Shown here: one piece after another, positions 14,997-22,332 of the stretch
How the letters are laid out: every line of letters begins with the position of its first letter
How positions within the stretch are numbered: position 1 is the stretch's first letter
NCBI RefSeq assembly: GCF_963555915.1
Contig: NZ_CAUVXL010000274.1
Location: forward strand, 1-22,332
Length of the DNA stretch: 22,332 nt
Reading direction: 5' to 3'
From: Protofrankia sp963555915
Lineage (GTDB): Bacteria; Actinomycetota; Actinomycetes; Frankiales; Frankiaceae
Program-made: the position numbers and the translations under genes
Notes under the pieces: model-generated
Database searches by the model: none
Seen by the model: the letters and a program-made list of their open reading frames with translations, nothing else
Told to the model about the DNA's origin: nothing

Positions 14997-17513
14997 GTGA
15001 CCGACGTACTGCCTCCGCCGCCAGGCGATCGGGTTGAACCCATCGGTATCGAAGTCGAGATGCAGCGGTCGTACCTCGACTACGCGATGTCGGTCATCGT
15101 CGGCCGGGCGTTGCCGGAGGTCCGCGACGGCCTCAAGCCCGTGCACCGGCGCGTCCTGTACGCGATGTATGACGGTGGCTACCGCCCGGACCGCGGGTAC
15201 TTCAAGTGTTCGCGTGTCGTCGGTGATGTCATGGGTAACTACCACCCGCACGGCGACTCCGCGATCTACGACACGTTGGTGCGGCTGGCCCAGCCGTGGT
15301 CGCTGCGCTATCCGTTGGTCGACGGTAACGGGAACTTCGGCTCACCGGGCAATGACCCGCCGGCCGCAATGCGTTACACCGAGTCACGACTCGCGCAGCT
15401 GGCCATGGAGATGCTGCGCGACATCGACCAGGACACGGTCGACTTCGCCGCCAACTACGACGGCCGCTCGCAGGAGCCGACAATCCTGCCCAGCCGGTTT
15501 CCCAACCTGCTGGTCAACGGTGCCGGTGGCATCGCGGTCGGGATGGCGACCAACATCCCCCCGCACAACCTGCGCGAAGTGGCTGCCGGGGTGAAGTGGT
15601 TCCTGACGAACCCCGACGCGACCGACGAAGAACTGCTGGAAGCGCTGCTCGGGATGATCAAGGGGCCGGACTTCCCCACCTCCGGTCTCATCGTCGGCCG
15701 CCAGGGCATCGAAGACGCCTACCGCACCGGGCGCGGCAGCATCCGCATGCGGGCCGTCGTGCAGGTGGAGGAGAACAAGGGCCGGACCCAGCTTGTCGTC
15801 ACCGAGCTGCCCTACCAGGTCAACCCCGACAATCTCGCGGAGAAGATCGCCGAACTCGTCCGGGACAACCGGGTCAGTGGCATCTCCGACATCCGGGATG
15901 AGACCTCGGCGCGTACCGGCCAACGGTTGATCATTGACCTCAAGCGGGACGCGGTCGCGAAGGTCGTCCTGAACAACCTGTACAAGCACACCCAGCTACA
16001 GGACACGTTCGGCGTGAACATGCTGGCGATCGTCGACGGGGTGCCGCGCACGCTGCGGCTGGACCAGATGGTGCGCTTCTACGTTGACCACCAGGTCGAC
16101 GTGATCGTCCGTCGGACCCGCTACCAGTTGCGCAAGGCCCGCGAGCGCCTGCACGTCCTCGAGGGCCTGCTGATCGCGCTCGACCATCTGGACGAGGTGA
16201 TCAACCTCATCCGCAACGCCGAGTCGGCGGACGCCGCGCGCGGGCAGTTGATGGAGCGGTTCTCCCTGTCGGAGATCCAGGCGGTCGCCATCCTGGACAT
16301 GCAGCTGCGCCGGCTCGCCGCACTTGAGCGCCAGAAGATCATCGATGAGGCGGCCGAGCTGCGCGCGAAGATCGCCGAACTGGAGGCGATCCTTGCCTCG
16401 CCGACCCGGCAACGGGAGATCATCGGCGAGGAGCTCACCGAGATCGTCGACCGGTTCGGTGACGAGCGGCGGACACGGCTCGTCCCGTTCGAGGGCGACA
16501 TGTCCGTCGAGGATCTGATCGCCCGCGAGGACGTCGTGGTCACCGTCACCCGCGGTGGTTACGCCAAGCGCACGAAGACCGACCTCTACCGGTCACAGCG
16601 CCGTGGCGGCAAGGGCGTGCAGGGCGCTGCGCTGCGCGAGGACGACATCGTCGAGCACTTCTTCGTCACGACCACCCATCACTGGCTGCTGTTCTTCACC
16701 AACAAGGGACGGGTGTACCGGGCCAAGGCGCACGAGCTGCCCGAACAGGCCCGAACGGCCAAGGGCCAGCACGTGGCGAACATCCTCGCGTTCGGTCAGG
16801 ACGAGCGGATCGCCGAAGTGATCGCGATCAACGACTATGACGCGGCGCCCTACCTGGTCCTCGCGACCCGGCGCGGGCTGTGCAAGAAGACCGCGCTGGC
16901 CGAGTTCGACTCGAACCGGTCCGGTGGGTTGGTCGCCATCAACCTGCGTGACGACGACGAGCTGATCGCGGCCCGGCTCGTGTCCGCGGGCGACGATCTG
17001 CTGCTGGTCAGCCGCCAAGCCCAGTCGATCCGGTTCCACGCCGACGACGAGCAGCTCCGCCCGATGGGCCGTGCCACCTCGGGTGTCATCGGGATGCGTT
17101 TCGACTCCGACGACGAACTGCTCGCGATGGAGGTCGTGCCGCCGAGCTCGGAAGCCAATCTGTTGGTCGCCACCAGCGGGGGCTACGCCAAGCGGACGTC
17201 CCTGGGCGAATATCCGGTGCAGGGACGCGGTGGCAAGGGCGTCCTGACCGCGAAGATCGTCTCCACTCGCGGCGGACTGGTCGGTGCCCTGGTGGTAGGC
17301 CAGGACGATCAGCTGTACGCCATCACGTCCAACGGTGGCGTGCTGCGCACCGTCGCACGTGACGTCCGGCGGGCCCAGCGGCAGACCATGGGCGTCCGGC
17401 TCATCGATCTGGAGGCCGGCGTCCAGGTTGTCGGGGTGGCGCGCAATGCTGATGCTGACGACAACTCGGACAACGGTTCGACGACCAGTCCCGGCGGGGG
17501 AGACTCAGCCTAA
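14997..17513 (+). CDS. gyrA: DNA gyrase subunit A
   Basis: GyrA carries the DNA-cleaving and DNA-wrapping activities of gyrase. The GTG start has GGAAGGA upstream, giving 838 residues. The breakage-reunion domain begins near SYLDYAMSVIVGRALPEVRDGLKPVHRR, and the catalytic tyrosine is Y128 in AAMRYTESRL. The quinolone-resistance region reads HGDSAIYD (85-92), so both classical positions carry the ancestral Ser (88) and Asp (92). The GyrA-box QRRGGKG lies at about 534-540, opening the C-terminal beta-pinwheel; GRGGKGV occurs later as a blade repeat. The last 25 residues are acidic and Ser/Gly-rich. The DUF3566 gene starts 38 bp downstream. Confidence 0.98.
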   Translation: MTDVLPPPPGDRVEPIGIEVEMQRSYLDYAMSVIVGRALPEVRDGLKPVHRRVLYAMYDGGYRPDRGYFKCSRVVGDVMGNYHPHGDSAIYDTLVRLAQPWSLRYPLVDGNGNFGSPGNDPPAAMRYTESRLAQLAMEMLRDIDQDTVDFAANYDGRSQEPTILPSRFPNLLVNGAGGIAVGMATNIPPHNLREVAAGVKWFLTNPDATDEELLEALLGMIKGPDFPTSGLIVGRQGIEDAYRTGRGSIRMRAVVQVEENKGRTQLVVTELPYQVNPDNLAEKIAELVRDNRVSGISDIRDETSARTGQRLIIDLKRDAVAKVVLNNLYKHTQLQDTFGVNMLAIVDGVPRTLRLDQMVRFYVDHQVDVIVRRTRYQLRKARERLHVLEGLLIALDHLDEVINLIRNAESADAARGQLMERFSLSEIQAVAILDMQLRRLAALERQKIIDEAAELRAKIAELEAILASPTRQREIIGEELTEIVDRFGDERRTRLVPFEGDMSVEDLIAREDVVVTVTRGGYAKRTKTDLYRSQRRGGKGVQGAALREDDIVEHFFVTTTHHWLLFFTNKGRVYRAKAHELPEQARTAKGQHVANILAFGQDERIAEVIAINDYDAAPYLVLATRRGLCKKTALAEFDSNRSGGLVAINLRDDDELIAARLVSAGDDLLLVSRQAQSIRFHADDEQLRPMGRATSGVIGMRFDSDDELLAMEVVPPSSEANLLVATSGGYAKRTSLGEYPVQGRGGKGVLTAKIVSTRGGLVGALVVGQDDQLYAITSNGGVLRTVARDVRRAQRQTMGVRLIDLEAGVQVVGVARNADADDNSDNGSTTSPGGGDSA

Positions 17514-17551
17514 GTGGTCGGCGTCGGGCCGGGCATGGCGGGAGATGGACC

Positions 17552-19126
17552 GTGAGCAGCAGCGATGACGACCGGACCACCCGGTCGCCGGCCTTGCGTG
17601 GATCTTCCTCGCCACGGTCGGAGCAGCCCTCTGGCCGGAGCAAGGAGGCCCACGATGACGGGCGGATGTCGGCGGCTTCGGACGCTGCGCCGGGCTCGCA
17701 GGATGACGGCACCCGGGCGCAGCAGGCCCCGTCCGTCGTCCGGGACCTGCGGATGCCACGGGACGCCCCCGGCACGAAGGTGTCACCGCGGGTGACTCCG
17801 GGCTCGGCGGCACAACCGGGTAGCTCGCCGGCACAACCGGGTAGCTCGGCGGCACAACCGGGTAGCTCGCCGGCACAGCCCACCAGGCGGGCAGGCGGGC
17901 AGGCCGACGGGCGGGGCACGACTCGGGGCGGTGCCGATCGTCGGGGCGGTGCCGATAGTCCCAAGCCCGCGGCGGATTCGGAGGTTCGCACCGAGCGGCA
18001 GAGTCCGACCCGACCGTTCGTGCCGGCGGCTCCGATTCGTTCGACGGTCGTGCCGGGTGCGAACGCCGCGACCGGGCGACCGGTCACCCGACCCGCGGCG
18101 GCGAAGGGCCAGGCGGCTCCGGTTCCGACTCCGGTGGTTCCGACTCCGACTCCGGTTCCGGCTCCGACTCCGGTGGCGCCGACGACCAGCGCCGCGCCCG
18201 TCGTGGGTGGTACCGGTGTGACAGGGCCGTCGTCATCGCGGTCACCCGCAGGCGCAGGCGCGGCCGGGTCTGCGAGCACTAGATCATCGCGCATCGGGTC
18301 GGCGAGTGAGACACCCAGGTCTGATCCGGACACGATGTCCCTGCGCAGACCCACCAAGCCGGTCGGCGGTTCGACGGGTGGCGGCTCCGGGAGCGCTGCT
18401 GCCGCCCTCGGCGGCGCGGGCGCGGGCGTGCGCGGCGTGGCGGGCGAAAACGGCAGCCGTGTGGGAGGGTCGGAGCGTGCGAAGGCAGCCGTCGCGGCGA
18501 ATCCGCCGGCGGACAGCGTTGCCAAGCGATCGGGCGACGAACGTTCCGCGCCTGGTGAGCGCACCGCTTGGACGCCGCCCACCGGCACGATCGCGGCGCC
18601 CGGCACACCCGTTGCATCGTCAGTGCCTGGAACATCGTCCGCGCCTGGCGTTTCAGCCGCGCCTGGCGTGCCGCGTGCACCGGCTCGGGAACGGAGCATG
18701 AAGGACCCGACGACCGGGCCGATGGTGGGTGCTCCGACCGGACCCTCCGTGGTCCGCCCGTCCGGACAGGGACGCCGGGCCCGGCTGCGCGTCACCCGGG
18801 TCAATCCGCTGTCGGTGACCCGGCTGACGTTCGCGTTCTCCCTGTGCGTGTTCGTCGTGCTGATGGTCGCCGTGGCGGTGCTGTGGTTCGTGTTGAACTC
18901 GATCGGCGTGTTCGACAGTGTGGTCCACGCGGCGGACACCCTCACCGATGGCGGCAACGGTGGGGTCCGCACCTGGCTGTCGTTTGCTCGGGCCATGGAA
19001 CTCGGACTGCTCATCGGCGCGATCAACGTGATCCTGATGACAGCGCTGGCGACGCTGGGTGCGTTGTTGTACAACCTGTGTACCGAGATGGTCGGTGGTA
19101 TCGAGGTCGTCCTCGGTGATCAGTAG
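17552..19126 (+). CDS. DUF3566 membrane protein with long disordered N-terminus
   Basis: The last 115 or so residues are a DUF3566 domain, found next to gyrA in many actinobacteria (the mycobacterial relative is CwsA-adjacent Rv0007). It begins near RARLRVTRVNPLSVTRL, then has a membrane helix (LTFAFSLCVFVVLMVAVAVL), a short outer segment, and a second helix (LGLLIGAINVILMTALATLG). The molecular role is unknown. The first 400 residues are low-complexity (Ala, Pro, Ser, Thr, Gly) and must be disordered. They include three 7-residue AQPGSS(P/A) repeats encoded by 21-bp DNA repeats, and a Pro-Thr stretch. The GTG start has GGGAG 8 nt upstream. The 524-residue length is well above most relatives, due only to the N-terminus. 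Confidence 0.88.
   Translation: MSSSDDDRTTRSPALRGSSSPRSEQPSGRSKEAHDDGRMSAASDAAPGSQDDGTRAQQAPSVVRDLRMPRDAPGTKVSPRVTPGSAAQPGSSPAQPGSSAAQPGSSPAQPTRRAGGQADGRGTTRGGADRRGGADSPKPAADSEVRTERQSPTRPFVPAAPIRSTVVPGANAATGRPVTRPAAAKGQAAPVPTPVVPTPTPVPAPTPVAPTTSAAPVVGGTGVTGPSSSRSPAGAGAAGSASTRSSRIGSASETPRSDPDTMSLRRPTKPVGGSTGGGSGSAAAALGGAGAGVRGVAGENGSRVGGSERAKAAVAANPPADSVAKRSGDERSAPGERTAWTPPTGTIAAPGTPVASSVPGTSSAPGVSAAPGVPRAPARERSMKDPTTGPMVGAPTGPSVVRPSGQGRRARLRVTRVNPLSVTRLTFAFSLCVFVVLMVAVAVLWFVLNSIGVFDSVVHAADTLTDGGNGGVRTWLSFARAMELGLLIGAINVILMTALATLGALLYNLCTEMVGGIEVVLGDQ
17810..17872. repeat. Three 21-bp tandem repeats in the DUF3566 gene
   Basis: Units at 17810-17830, 17831-17851 and 17852-17872 are nearly identical (GCACAACCGGGTAGCTCGCCG with one changed base in the middle copy), with a partial fourth unit following. 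They encode AQPGSSP/AQPGSSA repeats in the disordered N-terminus. Being a multiple of 3, the unit can expand or shrink in frame. Confidence 0.9.
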
Positions 19127-19209
19127 ATACGGGTGATCAGTACGTACGATGGGCGGGACACGTAGGGACGTGACGCCGAGGTCGGCGTTCACGACGGGCG
19201 CCACGTCAG

Positions 19210-19230
19210 GTACCGGACGCCATCCGGTAC
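19210..19230. terminator. Inverted repeat before tRNA-Ile, possible terminator
   Basis: GTACCGGA (19210-19217) and its reverse complement (19223-19230) form an 8-bp perfect stem with a 5-nt loop, 84 bp after the DUF3566 stop and 15 bp before the tRNA. It may end the gyrBA transcript. TACTGT (19228-19233) overlaps one arm and could be a -10 element for the tRNA, so a promoter role is possible instead. Confidence 0.35.
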
Positions 19231-19245
19231 TGTGGAGCCCAGCAA

Positions 19246-19319
19246 GGACCTGTAGCTCAGTCGGTTAGAGCGCTTCCCTGATAAGGAAGAGGCCGGTGGT
19301 TCAAGTCCACCCAGGTCCA
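19246..19319 (+). tRNA. tRNA-Ile (anticodon GAT)
   Basis: A full cloverleaf can be folded. The acceptor stem GGACCTG (19246-19252) pairs with CAGGTCC (19312-19318), followed by discriminator A. The D arm contains GCTCAGTCGGTTAGAGC, the anticodon loop CTGATAA (anticodon GAT) sits on a CTTCC/GGAAG stem, and the T arm is GGTGG-TTCAAGT-CCACC. The 3' CCA is not encoded. A tRNA-Ile after gyrA is standard in actinobacteria, normally followed by tRNA-Ala, which I do not find here. Confidence 0.97.
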
Positions 19320-19403
19320 CCCCGACCCCCAGGTTCGCCAGCTAGCCGTGAGTTTTGTCTGGGTCATGAAAGATCCGCTTGCTCTGGCGGGGAGGTGAGT
19401 CGG

Positions 19404-19670
19404 GTGTCCAAGGTGAGTGCCGAGGTCAGGCTGGACGCGACGGTCCTTGAATGCCTCGATGCGGCGGCTCGGAGGCTCGGCCGTAGTCGCGATGAGTTGA
19501 TCGAGGATTCGGTGCGTAGAGACTTGGCCGCGCAGATCCTAAGCGGGGTTTTTGTCCGTATTCGCCGCAATAGCGAGTTGACGGACGAGGAAGCCGAGAC
19601 CGTCGCCTACGAGGAGCTGGATGCTGCTCGCGTCGGGGAGAACGGGACGCCCAGCCTCTCCCCTCGATGA
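19404..19670 (+). CDS. Ribbon-helix-helix-type putative antitoxin
   Basis: The 88-residue product resembles short MetJ/Arc/CopG-type DNA-binding antitoxins. A beta-strand-like AEVRLDATVLECLDAAARRLGRSRDELIEDSVRRDL (about 5-40) is followed by an acidic C-terminal half (NSELTDEEAETVAYEELDAA), as expected for a toxin-neutralising tail. Start choice rests on a strong GGAGGTG ribosome-binding site 6-8 nt before the GTG at 19404; an in-frame GTG at 19395 overlaps that site. Its stop overlaps the PIN gene start as ATGA, the classic antitoxin-toxin coupling. By analogy it would bind its own promoter and inhibit the partner. Antitoxin function is inferred from fold and position; I cannot name the family. 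Confidence 0.75.
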   Translation: MSKVSAEVRLDATVLECLDAAARRLGRSRDELIEDSVRRDLAAQILSGVFVRIRRNSELTDEEAETVAYEELDAARVGENGTPSLSPR

Positions 19671-20563
19671 CCTCTCCAACTTCCAGAACGTACATACGGC
19701 TGGTTGTCGATCCGGGCGTGTACGTGTCGGCGGCGATCTCGGGGCGTGGCGCAGCAACGCAGCTGATCGAGGCGGCCGTTGCCGGGCGCGTGACGCTCGT
19801 GGTGTCCTCGCAGCTGCTTGCCGAGCTGGACACTGTGCTGCGGCGGCCGAAGTTTCGACGGTGGTTGACGATCGATGACGCCGAATCCTTCCTCCAAGCC
19901 ATGGCACTGTTAGCGGAACACGTGGAAGATCCACCGGTGGAGACGCGTGCCAAGGTTTGCCGTGATCCCAAGGATGACTACCTTGTCGCGCTCGCGGAGG
20001 ACACGGCGGCCACCTTCTTGGTCAGCGGAGACCGTGACCTCCTCGAGTTGGAGCGAGGCGGACTCGTTGTCCGTACGGCACGAGCAACGCTCGACGTCCT
20101 GCAGTACGAGCACCCGTGGGGACCTGGCTTGGTGCCAGGTGATGCCAAGGAGGCGATGCGCCAGGCAGAAGTCGAGGGGCACGACAACATCGTGCGTCTC
20201 GCGGCGGCGTTCCTCGTCCTTCTGAACGAGGGCGACGTCGACGATGTACTCCACGCCATGGTCACGCCGGAGTCCCTCAAGACTTGGCTGAGGGAGCTCG
20301 ACGAGGTGCGCATGTTGCTGGCGGGACGAGGGTTGGCGACTCGCGCCGACTACCCTGCACCGGATGTGGCCTATGTCAAGCTGACGCTGGATCCGGGAGA
20401 GACGGTGCGGGCCACGGCACAGGTGCCTCTCGCCGGCGCGGTCATTTTGACACTGCAGCGACGTCCCGAACTCCCCGACATTGCGGACGTCGGGGGCTGG
20501 CGGGTACATGCGGTCGGCGAGTTCACGCTTGTTGAGAACATGCCACCCGCCACGCCTCAATAG
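19667..20563 (+). CDS. PIN-domain putative toxin with extra C-terminal domain
   Basis: Residues 1-145 form a PIN-like ribonuclease domain of the type called 'putative toxin-antitoxin system toxin component, PIN family'. Visible features are D15 in LVVDPGVYVSA, E53 in LLAELDTVLRRPKF, D100/D103/D104 in CRDPKDDYLVALA, and D122/D124 in SGDRDLL, which together can supply the acidic metal site. Residues 150-298 are a separate region not usual for these toxins: helices (AAAFLVLLNEGDVDDVLHAM, SLKTWLRELDEV) then strands (VAYVKLTLD, GAVILTLQRRPEL). It vaguely resembles an NTF2-like cone fold, which I cannot confirm. ATG overlaps the antitoxin stop by 4 bp. Toxin action on RNA is inferred. Confidence 0.8.
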   Translation: MTSPTSRTYIRLVVDPGVYVSAAISGRGAATQLIEAAVAGRVTLVVSSQLLAELDTVLRRPKFRRWLTIDDAESFLQAMALLAEHVEDPPVETRAKVCRDPKDDYLVALAEDTAATFLVSGDRDLLELERGGLVVRTARATLDVLQYEHPWGPGLVPGDAKEAMRQAEVEGHDNIVRLAAAFLVLLNEGDVDDVLHAMVTPESLKTWLRELDEVRMLLAGRGLATRADYPAPDVAYVKLTLDPGETVRATAQVPLAGAVILTLQRRPELPDIADVGGWRVHAVGEFTLVENMPPATPQ

Positions 20564-20588
20564 TCAGCGGCTTTCCGGAGAGATGCGC

Positions 20589-20826
20589 TCAGCGGCGCGT
20601 GGAGCGGTCGGGGGAGCCGGTGGGGTCAGCTGGCGAAGGTCGGCGAGCGTGGCCACACCCACACCCACACCCAGACGCTGATGTGGACGGGAGAGCGACC
20701 GGCCGGGTGGACAGCGTGCCGTCCGGGCCGGGGTGGACGGTGATGCACTGTCCACCGGTGGCGAGGCGTTCACCGGACTGGACCGGACTGTCGCCGTCGG
20801 TGAGCCGGGCGTGCAGCAGCTCGTCC
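20589..20826 (-). pseudogene. 3' part of an unrecognised gene, interrupted by the gap
   Basis: On the minus strand, DELLHARLTDGDSPVQSGER, then LATGGQCITVHPGPDGTLST and RPVALP read like true protein. After that the frame turns into low-complexity sequence over a (CCACAC) repeat (about 20651-20672) and stops at 20589. A neighbouring frame over the same stretch gives a more protein-like end (ATLADLRQLTPPAPPTAP) stopping at 20564, so a further frameshift at the repeat is possible. It probably belongs to the same gene as 21034-21838 across the run of N. Function unknown. Confidence 0.45.
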
Positions 20827-21033
20827 NNNNNNNNNNNNNNNNNNNNNNNNNNNNNNNNNNNNNNNNNNNNNNNNNNNNNNNNNNNNNNNNNNNNNNNNNN
20901 NNNNNNNNNNNNNNNNNNNNNNNNNNNNNNNNNNNNNNNNNNNNNNNNNNNNNNNNNNNNNNNNNNNNNNNNNNNNNNNNNNNNNNNNNNNNNNNNNNNN
21001 NNNNNNNNNNNNNNNNNNNNNNNNNNNNNNNNN
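20827..21033. other. Assembly gap (207 N)
   Basis: A run of 207 undetermined bases. The length may be an estimate, so reading frames on the two sides cannot be related. It lies inside the unrecognised minus-strand gene. Confidence 0.99.
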
Positions 21034-21838
21034 TGCGACGAGCGTGTGTGGTGTGTCGGGGAACCGGACGTCGTAGGGGTGGCCGTCGGCGGTGGGGACG
21101 GCGCGGATCGTTTCCCCGGTGCGCAGGTCGCCGTCGTCGGTGAGGTAGCTGATGGTCGTCCGGTACGGCAGCGGACACCCCGGGTGGTCACCGTCCAGGC
21201 CAGCGTCCGGGGAGCAGCGTGGCGGTGACCGCGTGAGCGGGGCTGACGATCCGGTAGTGGTCGGCGGGGTTTTCCAGGCTGTCCAGCACCCAGGGCTGCA
21301 GCACCCGGGAGCCGGCCAGCGCCCGCCGGTAGGTGTCGACCGGACGGCCAGGAATGTGTACCCGATGGGACGGGGCGGGCCGCCGGCTGTCGTCCGATTC
21401 CAGTAGTTCCAGCGGTTCCGGTACCCGGCGGCCGGTTGGTCCGGTGGTGGAGTCCGCCGGTGCGGGCAGGACGGCGTGACCGGACTGGATCGCGGTGTGG
21501 ACGGTGTCGGGCAGGATCCAGCCGAGGCGGGCTTCCAGGTCCGGGCTGGACACGGTGACCACCATCGCGGTCGGGGTGTCGAACAGGGTGCCCATGTTCA
21601 GCGGTCCGGGCTGGTGGACGGCCACGCACCAGCCGGTGTCCGGGGCGGCGCCGAGCTGCCAGCCGCCGTCGGTGGTCTCCAGCACCGCCGGCCCGCCGCG
21701 GTCACGCGCCGGCACCCATCCGCCGCGGGTGTCCGCAGGCGGGTCGTCGTGGCCGGGAACCGGCCGGGTCATCACCGTGCCCGCCGTGACCATCGGGACG
21801 GTGCGAGTGTCCCCAGGGCCGACAGTCGCGGCCACCAC
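21034..21838 (-). pseudogene. Unrecognised protein gene, frameshifted
   Basis: I do not recognise this family. The minus-strand frame from a GTG at 21838 reads as convincing protein for about 205 residues, including GGWQLGAAPDTGWCVAVHQP, DLEARLGWILPDTVHTAI and DHYRIVSPAHAVTATLLP. It then hits a stop at 21188. Removing one base from the C4 run (21209-21212) keeps the reading open as DAGLDGDHPGCPLPYRTT, ISYLTDDGDLRTGETI and AVPTADGHPYDVRFP up to the gap. So one extra base has broken the gene, or there is a sequence error. An in-frame TGA lies just before the start (21854). It sits beside conjugation-like fragments, so a mobile-element role is possible but not shown. Confidence 0.5.
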
Positions 21839-21853
21839 CCGGACCGTGGATGG

Positions 21854-22096
21854 TCAGCGTTGACGTCCGTGTCGCGGTCGGTGTCGGCATCCAGGTCGGC
21901 GGGTGTGTCGGTCGCGAGGGTGCGCAGCGCCGGGTCCCGGAACCTGGGCGGCGAACGCCGCCAGCAGCCGGGTGACGGTGTCTTTGTCCATGGCCTGGAT
22001 CCAGCCAACGACGCTGTCCATGCCCAGTCCGGTGCGGGCCGCGGTCCAGAACAGCACCGCGAGGAGATCCTCGGCGGCGCTGACCCAGAAGCTCAT
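21854..22096 (-). pseudogene. Fragment resembling a TraG/VirD4-type conjugation coupling protein
   Basis: The first 50 residues, MSFWVSAAEDLLAVLFWTAA then RTGLGMDSVVGWIQAMDKDT, follow the pattern of the all-alpha part of actinobacterial TraG/VirD4 coupling ATPases (W..AAEDLL..L..AA..G.GM..V..W). These proteins pump DNA into the conjugation channel. After AAFAAQ the frame degenerates; dropping one base near 21943 gives a better continuation (FRDPALRTLATDTPADLDAD). The ATPase motifs themselves are absent here, so this is at most a remnant. The ATG at 22096 may not be a native start. The identification is by pattern only and could be wrong. Confidence 0.4.
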
Positions 22097-22107
22097 GTCC
22101 CCACCAG

Positions 22108-22308
22108 GGTCACCTCGTGTTGACCGTCATGCCGCCCGTCGGGGTGAAGGATCTCAACGACTGGTGGCAGCACAACCCCGACGATCTCCACCGGACGCTG
22201 ACCGCCACCGCCGATCACTTCACCGGGTTTCTCCCGCATGCGGCCCTCCCCGACCTGGGCTGGAGCGATCATCCGGTCGGAATGCAGGATTCAGCATGTA
22301 GCCCATAA
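22108..22308 (+). pseudogene. Fragment resembling the end of a Toprim/primase-type protein
   Basis: The plus-strand frame GHLVLTVMPPVGVKDLNDWW then QHNPDDLHRTLTATADHFTGF has the hydrophobic strand, Pro, and GxKDLNDWW motif typical of the Toprim part of phage or plasmid-type primases, followed by helical sequence. It ends at TAA (22306-22308). The frame is closed by a TGA at 22081, and no upstream Toprim sequence is present, so the 5' part is missing; ORF starts would be GTG 22117 or ATG 22129. It abuts the coupling-protein-like fragment head to head. Function of the fragment is doubtful; the primase link is a guess from the motif. Confidence 0.35.
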
Positions 22309-22332
22309 GGCGTCGGTCACGCAGTCTGGGTC

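Noticed and set aside
17401..19074. Open frame of 557 codons on the minus strand opposite gyrA and the DUF3566 gene
   Set aside because: It is the complement of a repetitive GC-rich gene; no recognisable protein features.
19915..19928. CACGTG-centred string resembling parS inside the PIN gene
   Set aside because: Flanks do not match the palindrome (several mismatches); coding sequence is enough to explain it.
20645..20675. Short CCACAC repeat as a possible CRISPR or phage site
   Set aside because: Only a few copies of a 6-bp unit with no spacers; it is a simple repeat within a broken gene.
21188..21629. Upper part of an open frame of 346 codons on the minus strand, reaching down to 20589
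   Set aside because: This part is out-of-frame Pro/Arg/His-rich sequence opposite a better frame; only the stretch below the gap looks like protein.

Overview
The window is the replication-origin core of a high-GC actinobacterial chromosome. The gene order is rpmH-rnpA-yidD-yidC-jag-(insert)-rsmG-parA-parB on the minus strand, facing dnaA-oriC-dnaN-recF-dciA-gyrB-gyrA-DUF3566-tRNA-Ile on the plus strand. GTG starts, alanine- and arginine-rich proteins, DnaA boxes of the TTGTCCACA type, a DciA (DUF721) protein after RecF and a DUF3566 protein after GyrA all fit Actinobacteria. A Frankia-like organism is my best guess, but it rests on gene order and protein style only, not on any search.

Left arm (1-7278, minus strand): parB and parA overlap by 4 bp, and a near-palindromic parS site lies where the rsmG stop codon meets the 5' part of parA. 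Between rsmG and the rnpA-yidD-yidC-jag operon sits a decayed dicarboxylate-uptake locus (about 2810-3954). It holds a CitB/DcuR-type response regulator broken by a 14-bp tandem duplication and, head to head with it, a remnant of a DctA-type symporter that has lost its N-terminus, an internal block and its C-terminus. No partner sensor kinase is present. A perfect 12-bp hairpin closes the jag operon.

Origin and replication block (7279-19319): the rpmH-dnaA spacer and the 678-bp dnaA-dnaN spacer carry clusters of DnaA-box-like 9-mers. Good boxes also occur inside rnpA (a 14-bp palindrome) and inside the dnaA reading frame. dnaN, recF and dciA form a tight unit ending in a strong compound hairpin (12781-12815). 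gyrB and gyrA follow, separated by a short AT-rich spacer with direct repeats, then a DUF3566 membrane protein with a very long disordered N-terminus, then tRNA-Ile(GAT).

Right end (19320-22332): directly after the tRNA there is a two-gene toxin-antitoxin-like module, a ribbon-helix-helix-type protein and a PIN-domain protein with an unusual extra domain of about 150 residues. The rest is a degraded accessory region with a 207-bp run of N. It holds an unrecognised minus-strand gene broken by frameshifts, a fragment resembling a TraG/VirD4-type conjugation coupling protein, and a plus-strand fragment resembling the end of a Toprim/primase-type protein. These look like remains of an integrated conjugative element.

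Together the window shows an intact replication and segregation core flanked by accessory genes that are visibly eroding. That pattern would suit a host-adapted or reducing genome, though part of the damage at the right end could be assembly error near the gap.
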